Assembly: GCF_003574965.1 (NCBI RefSeq)
Contig: NZ_CP032317.1
Location: forward strand, 1,736,001 to 1,800,000
Source of the DNA: Hymenobacter oligotrophus
Lineage (GTDB): Bacteria; Bacteroidota; Bacteroidia; Cytophagales; Hymenobacteraceae
DNA length: 64,000 bases
Direction of reading: 5' to 3'
The notes under the pieces were generated by a model. The model did no database searches. It was not told the origin of the DNA and was given only the letters and a program-made list of their open reading frames with translations. The position numbers were made by a program, and so were the translations under genes. This document shows positions 42,049 through 49,503 of this stretch, in pieces. Numbering within the stretch: position 1 is the first letter of the stretch; the number at the start of each line of letters is the position of its first letter.

Positions 42049-42609
42049 ATGCCCGCCTTACCCCCCGACTTACGCAAAGCCCTGCTCAACCTGCCGCAAA
42101 AGGAAAAGGACCAACTGCTGGTGCGCTTGGTGTGCCAGGACAAGGTGCTAACCGAACAGCTGCAGTTCCGCCTGCTCGAGGGGCCCGAAGCCCTGGAGGA
42201 CCGGCGCGAGCGGCTGCGCGAGCGGCTCGACGACCCGGTGCGCGGCTACCACCAAACGCCCAACGATTTGCTGCTGATTTTGCGCCAGCTGCAAAACCAA
42301 ATCAGCTACCACGCCAAGATTACCGGCGACACGTTTGGCGAAGCCGAACTGACGGTGCGCTTGCTCAACAACGTGTTTCGGCACCAGCCCGCTTCGGTGG
42401 CTCGCCTCAACGGCCCCACGCAGCCCTTGCTCAACCACGTAGTGCGCCGCACCGATACCGTACTGCGCCAAGCCGAGAAGCTTGAAACCGACTACCACAT
42501 CGAACTGGCCGACGCCGTGAACGAGCTGCTTACCAACATTTGGAGCACCGCCGCCGCCCCGCTCGCCCGCGACCTGGGCTTGCCCAAGCAGTGGGGCGTA
42601 TTTCACTAG
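42049..42609 (+). CDS. Conserved-looking hypothetical protein (186 aa)
   Basis: A 186-residue soluble helical protein, rich in Leu, Arg and Glu (RRERLRERLDDPVRGYHQ), with no signal or membrane segment. The start MPALPPDLRKALLNLPQKEKDQLLVRLV suggests an N-terminal helical hairpin (only its first part is quoted: LPPDLRKALLNLPQKEKD). No family recognised. It has its own terminator with CCTAGG in the loop. Confidence 0.7.
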   Translation: MPALPPDLRKALLNLPQKEKDQLLVRLVCQDKVLTEQLQFRLLEGPEALEDRRERLRERLDDPVRGYHQTPNDLLLILRQLQNQISYHAKITGDTFGEAELTVRLLNNVFRHQPASVARLNGPTQPLLNHVVRRTDTVLRQAEKLETDYHIELADAVNELLTNIWSTAAAPLARDLGLPKQWGVFH

Positions 42610-42636
42610 CAACTGCGCGGCCACTGCTTGCGCACG

Positions 42637-42670
42637 GCCCCGGTGCCCTAGGTGGTAGCCGGGGCTTTTT
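42637..42670 (+). terminator. Terminator with CCTAGG in loop
   Basis: GCCCCGG (42637-42643) / CCGGGGC (42659-42665) around a 15-nt loop that contains CCTAGG (42647-42652), then TTTTTT. Probably also ends the convergent TonB-domain gene. Confidence 0.82.
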
Positions 42671-43110
42671 TATTCAAGGGCCCGAAACACAATGGGCAAG
42701 GTATAGGCCACGCGCACGGGTTGCCCCGCTACGCTGCCGGGCGTCCACCAGGGCATGATGCGCACGAGGCGCAGGGCTTCGGCGTCGAGGTCGGCAGCGA
42801 GGCCTTTTACCACTTGCGGCTCGAGCAGGTGCCCGCGCTCATCTACCACAAACTGCACGTACACCTTGCCCGACTGGCCTTTGCGCAGCGCTTCTTCGGG
42901 GTAGTGCAGTTTGGCTTTCAGGAAAGATCGGAGTGCCTCCGAGCCGCCCGGGAAAGTGGGCATCACATCGGGGGCGTGGTACACGGCAGCGGCGGCGGCG
43001 GCAGCGGTTTCGGTGGCTGTGTCGCTTACCAGGGTGCTTTGCTGGGCTGTGGCTGGCAGAGCGGCGAGCAACGTGGCCGCCAGCAGCAGTGGGCTGAATA
43101 GGTGTGGCAT
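42670..43110 (-). CDS. TonB C-terminal domain protein (energy transducer-like)
   Basis: A 146-residue exported protein. Signal peptide (ends PATAQQ), Ala-rich linker, then a TonB_C domain: FPGGSEALRSFLKAKLHYPE, YVQFVVDERGHLLEPQVVKG, ALRLVRIMPWWTPG and VRVAYTLPIVF. It lacks the N-terminal membrane anchor and Pro-rich arm of real TonB, so it is a periplasmic TonB_C domain, a form common in Bacteroidota. It may interact with receptor TonB boxes or have another role. Confidence 0.88.
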   Translation of the reverse strand: MPHLFSPLLLAATLLAALPATAQQSTLVSDTATETAAAAAAAVYHAPDVMPTFPGGSEALRSFLKAKLHYPEEALRKGQSGKVYVQFVVDERGHLLEPQVVKGLAADLDAEALRLVRIMPWWTPGSVAGQPVRVAYTLPIVFRALE

Positions 43111-43308
43111 GAGGTGGGCTAACGTCTTCGGCTTGAAGGCGCTGCAAACCTATTGGGCCGCTGCAGCTACCCGATGAAGGCTGAATTATGCTTGTGTTGC
43201 CGTTGTGTTGAGTGCGGTAGCAGCATCTTTTCGGAGCCCAGATCAGTAAAAAGCTTTGAGCCGCCCTAGGTGGCCGCCATCTACCCCTCCGATTCTCTCT
43301 TCCAAGCC

Positions 43309-43611
43309 ATGAGCTACACGCCTAACCCCGACCACATGCGGGCGCCTAACCACCTCAGCGAAAACGAACTGCGGCAGGCGCTCGACGAGCTGGACACCAA
43401 GATTAAAACCCTGCACGCCCGCGCCAACGCCACCACCGCCAACTCGCCGCACCACTACCACGAGCACATTGCCGCGCTGGAAGTAAAGCGCAGCAAACTG
43501 GCCGAGCAGCTCGGCACTTCGGGCCACGATGCCGGGCAGCAAGGCAGCGTCTGGACGGAAATCAAGCGCGGCATCGACACGCTGCGCGACGACATCAGCA
43601 AGCTGATTTAA
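43309..43611 (+). CDS. Small helical hypothetical protein (100 aa)
   Basis: A 100-residue soluble protein. Two helices with heptad-like spacing (ENELRQALDELDTKIKTLHA and EHIAALEVKRSKLAEQLG) suggest a short coiled coil. ATG 43309 is chosen over 43270. The next gene begins 12 bp after its stop, so the two are likely co-transcribed. Family not recognised. Confidence 0.65.
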   Translation: MSYTPNPDHMRAPNHLSENELRQALDELDTKIKTLHARANATTANSPHHYHEHIAALEVKRSKLAEQLGTSGHDAGQQGSVWTEIKRGIDTLRDDISKLI

Positions 43612-43623
43612 CTGCCCCAACCG

Positions 43624-43950
43624 ATGCGCAACCGACTGATTGGGGTGGTGATGGCAGCAGCCCTGCTGTATGCCTGCACCGCGCAAGAGAGCTACAAAAA
43701 CGCCGTAGCCTGCACCGAAATTGAAGTGGGCATGACCCAGGAACAAGTGCGCCAACTGATGGGCGAGCCTACCGGCAACGACCCCGCCACCGACGGCGGC
43801 AACACGTGGTCGTACCTGTTTGGCAGTGCCACCGATACCCAGCCCATCAAAATTATTTTCGGGGCCGATGGCCGCGTAACCAGCAAGCAGTGCGCCCCCG
43901 AAGCCCAAGGCGACAAACGCCCCGATAGCGGCGACTACGGCAAGGAGTAA
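43624..43950 (+). CDS. Lipoprotein with SmpA/OmlA (BamE-like) fold
   Basis: A 108-residue lipoprotein. The lipobox LLYAC places the lipidated Cys at residue 18. The motif VGMTQEQVRQLMGEPTG is the hallmark of SmpA/OmlA-like (BamE) domains, followed by WSYLFG and IIFGADGRVTSKQC. In proteobacteria BamE helps assemble outer-membrane proteins; here it is a small stand-alone member whose role is not established. Confidence 0.8.
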   Translation: MRNRLIGVVMAAALLYACTAQESYKNAVACTEIEVGMTQEQVRQLMGEPTGNDPATDGGNTWSYLFGSATDTQPIKIIFGADGRVTSKQCAPEAQGDKRPDSGDYGKE

Positions 43951-43969
43951 CTTCTGCCCTTAGCATACC

Positions 43970-44000
43970 GAAAGCGGCCCCCGACCTAGGGGCCGCTTTC
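43970..44000 (+). terminator. Terminator with CCTAGG in loop
   Basis: GAAAGCGGCCCC (43970-43981) / GGGGCCGCTTTC (43989-44000), loop CGACCTA, CCTAGG at 43985-43990. Confidence 0.82.
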
Positions 44001-44188
44001 TTGCTTTGCGGGTCGGCCGTAAACTGCCCCTCGGCGCCCCCACTGCGCCCGCAATACGGCTTGCCACTCGACCCGCATTTTTTACCACTCGGCCGGGCCG
44101 CTTACCGCTCGCCTAGGTTTTGCTTCCGCCCGGGGCCACGAGGTGCCACCTTTGGATCATCAACCACGCCACAAACCGCCTGATGACC

Positions 44189-45172
44189 ATGAAACGCTTC
44201 GCTACCGCCCTCCGCCCCCTCTGCGCCGCCCTGCTGCTGAGCACCGCTGCCCTGGCCCCCGCTGCAGCTCTGGCCCACCAACCAACTGCTGACGCCGCAC
44301 GCACCACCGATAACCCCACCGCGCACCCCAACTTTACGGTGCGCGTGGTGGGCAAGGGCCAGCCCGTGCTGCTGATTCCGGGCCTTACTTGCCCCGGCGC
44401 CGTGTGGGACGAAACCGTGGCCCGCTACCAGCAGCAGTACCAGTGCCACATTGTGTCGCTGGCGGGGTTTGGCGGCGCAGCGGCTCCGGCTAGCACTGAT
44501 AACTTGCTGCTGAATGTGCGCGACCAACTGCTGGCCTACATCAAAACCCAGAAGCTGCAACGCCCCGCCATCATTGGCCACAGCCTGGGTGGTTTTGTGG
44601 CCCTCTGGATGAGCGCTACCCAACCCGAAGCCATTGGCCCGCTGGTAATTGTTGATTCGCTGCCGTTTATGTCGGCCATCCAAAACCCCAACCTCACGGC
44701 CGAAATGGCCAAGCCCATGGCCGAGGGCATGCGCCAGCAAATGCGCCGCGGCCCCATGCCGGCTGCGCAGCAGCGCCAAATGGTGGCCAGCATGATTACC
44801 GACACCGCCCGCCAAACGGTGGCCGCCCGCTGGGGCCGCCTCTCCGACCCCGGCACCGTGGCCCAGGCCATGTACGACATGGCCACCACCGACCTGCGCC
44901 CCGATGTGGCCCGCATTCAGCAGCCGGTGCTGGTGCTCGGCGCCTGGGCCGCCTACAAGCAGTTTGGCTCGACGAAGGAAAGCACCCGCGCCATTTTTGA
45001 GCAGCAGTACGCCAAGCTGCCCCAGCGCCGCATCGAAATGTCGGAGGCCGGGCGCCACTTCCTGATGTGGGACGACCAGCAGTGGTTTTTTGCCCAAACC
45101 GACGCGTTTTTGCAGCAGCACGCTCCTGCCAAAACCAAAGCAAAAGCTGGGGCCCGCGCAAAAAACAGCTAA
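44189..45172 (+). CDS. Exported alpha/beta hydrolase
   Basis: A 327-residue serine hydrolase fold protein with signal peptide (cleavage near ALAHQ). Strand VLLIPGLTCPGAVWD carries the oxyanion region; the nucleophile elbow is GHSLGGF (Ser). Asp probably in VLVLGAWAAYKQF region is not clear; the terminal His is in EAGRHFLMWDDQ. A Met-rich lid (EMAKPMAEGMRQQMRRG) lies in the middle. Starts at 44183 (MTM) and 44189 (MKR) are nearly equivalent. Esterase or lactonase activity is likely but substrate unknown. Confidence 0.85.
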   Translation: MKRFATALRPLCAALLLSTAALAPAAALAHQPTADAARTTDNPTAHPNFTVRVVGKGQPVLLIPGLTCPGAVWDETVARYQQQYQCHIVSLAGFGGAAAPASTDNLLLNVRDQLLAYIKTQKLQRPAIIGHSLGGFVALWMSATQPEAIGPLVIVDSLPFMSAIQNPNLTAEMAKPMAEGMRQQMRRGPMPAAQQRQMVASMITDTARQTVAARWGRLSDPGTVAQAMYDMATTDLRPDVARIQQPVLVLGAWAAYKQFGSTKESTRAIFEQQYAKLPQRRIEMSEAGRHFLMWDDQQWFFAQTDAFLQQHAPAKTKAKAGARAKNS

Positions 45173-45248
45173 GTTTCGGGCCAACACCCGCGTGGTGTTG
45201 GCCTACTTTATCTTATCTGCGCTTCCACAACCGTTTTTATACCCCACC

Positions 45249-45839
45249 ATGATTCGCCAAGAAGACTTCGCCGCCCTGCACCTGGAGCTGTCGGTAAAGG
45301 CCAAAAACGGCCTCGATTTTATTGCCGCCGCCACGCTGCTTTGGGCCGGCATTGCGGTGCTGTGGGCCCTGCCGGGCTCGGCCGCGCAGCACAGCCTCTA
45401 CACGTTTATGGCCAGTGGGCTGATGCTGCCCTCGGCGCGCTTGCTCTCGGGCGTGTTCGGCACCACCTGGACACTCAAGCACAACCCGCTGCAGCCGCTG
45501 GGGCTGTGGCTCAACTTCGCGCAGCTGTTCTACTTCCCCTTTTTGGTGTTCATGTACCTGCGCCACCCCGAGTACTTTATCATGGCGTACGGCATCATCA
45601 CGGGGGCGCACTTTTTTCCGTACGCCTGGTTTTATCGCACACCCGCATTTGTAGTGGCGGCCGGCGTAGTGGCGGCGGGCAGCCTGGCCCTAGGTATGTA
45701 CCTGGCCCCAACGCAGCAGTACCTTATTCCGGCTTTCATCAGCGGCTCGCTGGTACTGCTGGGCGTGTGGCTGTGGGTTGATTACCGGGCCAAAGCGCGG
45801 CTTACGGCCGCGCAGCCAGCCGCGGTGGCCGTGGCTTAG
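45249..45839 (+). CDS. Integral membrane protein, possibly DUF7010 family
   Basis: A 196-residue membrane protein with about five to six helices. The start MIRQEDFAALHLELSVKAKN followed by hydrophobic helices matches my memory of the DUF7010 family (moderate certainty). No catalytic motif. ATG 45249 is preferred since upstream in-frame sequence is Pro/Lys-rich and lies between genes. Confidence 0.7.
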   Translation: MIRQEDFAALHLELSVKAKNGLDFIAAATLLWAGIAVLWALPGSAAQHSLYTFMASGLMLPSARLLSGVFGTTWTLKHNPLQPLGLWLNFAQLFYFPFLVFMYLRHPEYFIMAYGIITGAHFFPYAWFYRTPAFVVAAGVVAAGSLALGMYLAPTQQYLIPAFISGSLVLLGVWLWVDYRAKARLTAAQPAAVAVA

Positions 45840-45883
45840 CCAGTGCGCTGCAAATTGCTCATCGCCTAGCCCCGCCCCATCCC

Positions 45884-47011
45884 ATGAACCCCTCCCCCGC
45901 TACGGTGCCGCCCCCAAGCCGCCTGTATTGGCGCCTGCAGCTAATTGGCTGGGCCCTGTACGGCCTGTTCGGGGTGCTGGGCTACACCATGTTCACCCAA
46001 AAGTTTGCGGCGCACATTGCAGCTATTCAGCTGGCGGTGGTAGCCACCATGCTGGGGTTGTCGCACGGGCTGCGCTACATTATCAGGCGCTACCAGTGGG
46101 TGCAGCTGCCGCTGCTGGGGGTGCTGTGGCGCCTGCTGCTTGCCAACGCCGCGTTGTCGGTGCTAAGCCAGGTGGTCATCTGGAGCATTACGCTGCTGAT
46201 AATTGTGCCGCTAATGCAACCCGGGGGCAAGGCCCAGAGCGCGGGCGAGTTTTTTGGGTACGCGCTCAACGTCAACTTCGTGCTGTGGCTGTGGTCGGTG
46301 GTGTACTTTGGGCTGCACTACCTGCGCAGCTACCGCCAGGCCGAAGTGGATAAGTGGAAGCTGGCCGCCGCCGTGCGCGAAGCCGAAATGCAAACCCTGA
46401 AAGCGCAAATCAACCCGCATTTCCTCTTCAACGGACTCAACAACATCCGCTCGCTCATCGGCGAAGACCCCGAGCAGGCCCGCCACATGCTCTCGCACCT
46501 TTCGGAGCTGTTGCGCTACGCCATTCAGCTGAACCGCACCGAGCAGGTGCCCTTGGGCAAGGAGCTGGCCGTGGTGCAGGATTACCTGCAGCTCGAGTCG
46601 TTGCAGCTCGAGGAGCGCCTGCGCTACACCATTGATGTGCCCGCCGACTGCCTTGGGGTACAGGTGCCGCCCATGCTGGTGCAGGTGCTCGTCGAAAACG
46701 CGATTAAGCACGGGCTGGCGCAGTTGCCCACCGGGGGCGAGCTGCGGGTGCAGGCCCGCTGCACGGGCGGCGAGCTGCTGCTGAGCGTGGAAAACACCGG
46801 CCAGCTGCACAGCGGCCCGGCCAAGGCCGATGGCACCGGAACCGGCCTGCGCAACGCCCGCGAGCGGCTGCGCCTGCTCTTCGGACCTAGGGCCGAGCTG
46901 CGCCTCGAGCAGGCCACCCCCGATACCGTGGCTGCCCGCCTGCGCCTGCCGATGATCAATGAACAATTAGCAATGAGCAATGAACAGTTATCAATGAGCA
47001 GTTACCAGTGA
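45884..47011 (+). CDS. LytS/YehU-type sensor histidine kinase
   Basis: A 375-residue membrane kinase. Four N-terminal helices (about 18-150) are followed by the His_kinase domain with INPHFLFNGLNNIRSLI (phosphate-accepting His at about 177) and an HATPase domain with VENAIKHGL and GTGLRNARERL. This class pairs with LytTR regulators, and one starts 153 bp downstream. The final about 20 residues (INEQLAMSNEQLSMSSYQ) are encoded by a heptad-periodic repeat and are not part of the fold. Confidence 0.93.
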   Translation: MNPSPATVPPPSRLYWRLQLIGWALYGLFGVLGYTMFTQKFAAHIAAIQLAVVATMLGLSHGLRYIIRRYQWVQLPLLGVLWRLLLANAALSVLSQVVIWSITLLIIVPLMQPGGKAQSAGEFFGYALNVNFVLWLWSVVYFGLHYLRSYRQAEVDKWKLAAAVREAEMQTLKAQINPHFLFNGLNNIRSLIGEDPEQARHMLSHLSELLRYAIQLNRTEQVPLGKELAVVQDYLQLESLQLEERLRYTIDVPADCLGVQVPPMLVQVLVENAIKHGLAQLPTGGELRVQARCTGGELLLSVENTGQLHSGPAKADGTGTGLRNARERLRLLFGPRAELRLEQATPDTVAARLRLPMINEQLAMSNEQLSMSSYQ

Positions 47012-47163
47012 ACCAGTAACCATTGCCGCCGGGCCGCGGGCTGGCCCTAGGTACCGCCGCCGCGTTTAGGCCCCGGCAACGCTTTGCCAGCTGCACCCCG
47101 CATTTCCCTTATCATTGCCCATCAGCAATTGATCATTACTAATTGCTCATTGATCATTACCAA
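46951..47163. repeat. Heptad-periodic inverted repeat between kinase and regulator
   Basis: Left arm 46951-47021 is a chain of 7-nt units (GATCAAT, GAACAAT, TAGCAAT, GAGCAAT, GAACAGT and so on). Right arm 47111-47163 has the complementary units (ATCATTA, CTAATTG, CTCATTG, ATCATTA). The left arm encodes the kinase tail and stop; the right arm ends at the regulator start codon. A CCTAGG lies in the loop (47046). Confidence 0.85.
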
Positions 47164-47910
47164 ATGAACATCTTGCTCGTCGACGACTCGCGCCTGGCCC
47201 GGCAGGAGCTGCGCCGCCTATTGCAGCGCCACCCCGATGCGGCAGTGGTGGGCGAAGCCGCCAACGCCGACGAAGCCGCTGCCCGCATTGCCGAGCTGCA
47301 ACCCGATGTGCTGCTGCTCGACATTCATATGCCTGGCCGCACAGGCTTTGAGCTGCTGGCCGACCTCGACGGGGCGGCTCCGCACGTCATCTTCACCACC
47401 GCCTTCGACCAGTACGCTGTGCAGGCCTTCGAGGTAAATGCCCTCGACTACCTGCTGAAGCCCGTCGACGAGCAGCGCCTAGGTGCTGCGCTGGCCAAAG
47501 CACGCGCGGCCCTGAGCGCAGAACCCGCCGCCGCCGACGAGCCCACTGCCGCCGCTGCGCCCGCCCGCGAGCTGCTGCGCGAAACCGACCAGGTGTTTGT
47601 GAAAGACGGCGAGCGGTGCTGGTTTGTGCGCCTGGCCGATGTGCGCCTGCTGGAGGTGGCCGAAAATTACACGCGCCTTCACTTTCACGACGAGCACCCG
47701 CTGATTTCGCGCACTTTGCACCAGCTCGAGAGCCGCCTCGACCCCGCCGTGTTTTTTCGCGTCAACCGCCAGCAAATCATCAACCTGAAGCATATCGAGC
47801 GCATCGAGCCGTGGTTTAGCAGCACGCTCAAAATTCAGTTGCGCGGCGGGCCCGAGGTGGAGGTGTCGCGGCAGCAGTCCATTCGCTTCCGCGAGGCCCT
47901 TAGCTTGTGA
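47164..47910 (+). CDS. LytTR-family response regulator
   Basis: A 248-residue two-component regulator. Receiver domain: acidic pair DD at 7-8, phospho-acceptor Asp53 in LLLDIHMPG, Thr in FTTAF and Lys in YLLKPVD. A Pro/Ala linker (about 118-140) leads to a LytTR DNA-binding domain (EVAENYTRLHFHDEHPLISR, FFRVNRQQIINLKHI). It partners with the kinase just upstream. ATG 47164 is chosen; an upstream ATG (47143) lies in the repeat. Confidence 0.95.
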   Translation: MNILLVDDSRLARQELRRLLQRHPDAAVVGEAANADEAAARIAELQPDVLLLDIHMPGRTGFELLADLDGAAPHVIFTTAFDQYAVQAFEVNALDYLLKPVDEQRLGAALAKARAALSAEPAAADEPTAAAAPARELLRETDQVFVKDGERCWFVRLADVRLLEVAENYTRLHFHDEHPLISRTLHQLESRLDPAVFFRVNRQQIINLKHIERIEPWFSSTLKIQLRGGPEVEVSRQQSIRFREALSL

Positions 47911-48053
47911 TAGTACTGCCAACCTCGCTAAGTATCATTGATTAATCATTTATATTCATGATTTAATTTAAAATTAAGAACATAAACCGCCCCCTGGTGT
48001 ATATTTATACTACTTGTAAGTATTCTTCAAAATCAGCTGATTGATAGAAGGCT
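47911..48053 (+). promoter_or_regulatory. AT-rich upstream region of the second Usp-like gene
   Basis: A 143-bp spacer much richer in A+T than its surroundings (47930-48040), consistent with a promoter region. No complete TTG/TAnnTTTG pair is certain. Confidence 0.4.
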
Positions 48054-48959
48054 ATGTTTGTTTTCACTGTTTTGGCTGATTTTTCCGGGGTTGGTGCCAA
48101 TGCCCTGGAATACATCGCCTTGCTAGCCCGTCAGCTTACCCTTCGGCAAATGAGCGTGCGGTTGCGCGTGCTCTCGGTTGCCGCCGACCTAGGCACCGCC
48201 GACGGCCTGTACGCCCAGCCCGCACTGCCGCCGCTGCCGCTGCTCGAGCAACGCCTTGCTGCGCTCGAACGCTTGCGCGAAACCTCGGTAACCTACACGC
48301 ACGAGTTGCTGCAGCGGCCCGTGGCCGAGTGCCTGCCCGAAATGCTTCCGGCCTCGGTGCCAACTGTGCTTGTGTGCGGCCGCGCCAACCTGCCTGTCGC
48401 CGCCAACGCGCACACCGCGCTGCAGCTGATTCGGCTGGTGATGCAACCCTTGCTGCTGGTGCCCCAGCAGTACCACGAGCACGCGGTTCCGCTGCGCATC
48501 GTGTTCGATACTGACCGTAAGCCGGCGCGCCTGCCCAAATCGGTGGCTATTGTGCCCGAGTTTCTGCTGCAGTTTCAGCCCAACCGCGTGCTGTACCTAG
48601 GGCAAGGCCGCGTTGGCGCCCGGCGGCTGCTTACGCGCGTTATTCCGGAGGCCGTGGCCATCCACATTCATACCAGCGAGCAAGCGCCCGAGCCCGACGA
48701 CATCCTGGCCAACGTACACGCCACGCAGCTGCTCAACGGCCTTTCGCACACCATCCAAACAAACCAGCACGTCAGCATCGAGCAGGGCATTATCGAAACG
48801 GCCTTGGCCCACGCCGCCGACCTGCTGATGTTTGTGGCGCGGCAGCAGTCGTTGCCCGGTGCTTTGTTTTACAATAGCCCCACGGCTGGCCTTATGCAGC
48901 GCACGCCCATTCCGGCGTTGGTAATCCCCGAGGCGGCTCCGGTGCCGTGGCCCGCCTAA
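48054..48959 (+). CDS. Universal stress protein-like protein
   Basis: A 301-residue protein of two Usp-like halves. The start FVFTVLADFSGVGANALEYI and the end TPIPALVIPEAAP match the layout of the double Usp at 25909 (LLVLTDFSPVADHALQYA and LPVLVLPE), and both have an LL-FVARRHS/ LLMFVARQQS segment before the last strand. Sequence is more divergent than usual, and no ATP-binding glycine motif is visible. Likely a stress-linked regulator without ATP binding. Confidence 0.75.
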   Translation: MFVFTVLADFSGVGANALEYIALLARQLTLRQMSVRLRVLSVAADLGTADGLYAQPALPPLPLLEQRLAALERLRETSVTYTHELLQRPVAECLPEMLPASVPTVLVCGRANLPVAANAHTALQLIRLVMQPLLLVPQQYHEHAVPLRIVFDTDRKPARLPKSVAIVPEFLLQFQPNRVLYLGQGRVGARRLLTRVIPEAVAIHIHTSEQAPEPDDILANVHATQLLNGLSHTIQTNQHVSIEQGIIETALAHAADLLMFVARQQSLPGALFYNSPTAGLMQRTPIPALVIPEAAPVPWPA

Positions 48960-49056
48960 GCTGCACGTTTAGTATCATAGGCTTTAGCAACGCCCGGCGG
49001 CTCTGTCCCGGACGTTTTGCTTGCGGGCCTGCGGCGCGTGCATCCTTTTGGCGCTA

Positions 49057-49074
49057 AAGCAAGTACACTTGCTT
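49057..49074. promoter_or_regulatory. Palindromic operator candidate
   Basis: AAGCAAGT-AC-ACTTGCTT, perfect 8-bp arms with a 2-bp centre, 44 bp upstream of the lipoprotein ATG (49119). Confidence 0.4.
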
Positions 49075-49118
49075 AGCTTCCCGGCCGCGGCCGGCTACCA
49101 CCTAAAATCCGCGCCCTC

Positions 49119-49403
49119 ATGAACATCTCGACTCCATTGCTCGCGCTGGGCCTGCTTGTACTCGGCAGCGCCTGCACCCAAGATAAAGTATTGCAACAGC
49201 CTAAAAGCTACGGCAACGTAAACAACAAACCCCAACGCCGCGCCAACGACAAGTCGTCGTTCCGAAAGCAGCCACGCACCGTCGGCTTCGGCGTTGATGT
49301 GAACGCGCGCAACCCCTACAAATTTCGCACGGTGAAATCGCCGAAAGCTTACCGCTACACCAAACCCGTAACGGCCAAGCCCGAGCGCAGCGCCGCACAG
49401 TAA
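49119..49403 (+). CDS. Small basic lipoprotein (94 aa)
   Basis: A 94-residue lipoprotein. The lipobox LVLGSAC puts the lipidated Cys at residue 19. The mature chain is rich in Lys, Arg, Asn and Tyr (KSPKAYRYTKPVTAKPER) and lacks hydrophobic segments, so it is probably an extended, positively charged surface or periplasmic peptide. No family recognised. A strong terminator follows. Confidence 0.75.
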   Translation: MNISTPLLALGLLVLGSACTQDKVLQQPKSYGNVNNKPQRRANDKSSFRKQPRTVGFGVDVNARNPYKFRTVKSPKAYRYTKPVTAKPERSAAQ

Positions 49404-49427
49404 CAGCATCAGAGCCACCAACCAATG

Positions 49428-49466
49428 CAAACCGCCCCGGCGCCGCAAGGCACCGGGGCGGTTTGC
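49428..49466. terminator. Terminator between convergent lipoprotein and paaN
   Basis: GCAAACCGCCCCGG / CCGGGGCGGTTTGC stem; near-perfect, bidirectional position. Confidence 0.82.
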
Positions 49467-49468
49467 AT

Positions 49469-49503
49469 TAATTAATAATTGTTAATTATTAATTATCAAT
49501 TAG
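49469..49503. repeat. AT-rich heptad repeat at the paaN stop
   Basis: Units TAATTAA, TAATTGT, TAATTAT, TAATTAT, CAATTAG; the last supplies the paaN stop codon on the minus strand. Self-complementary, so it can fold without a second arm. Confidence 0.65.
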
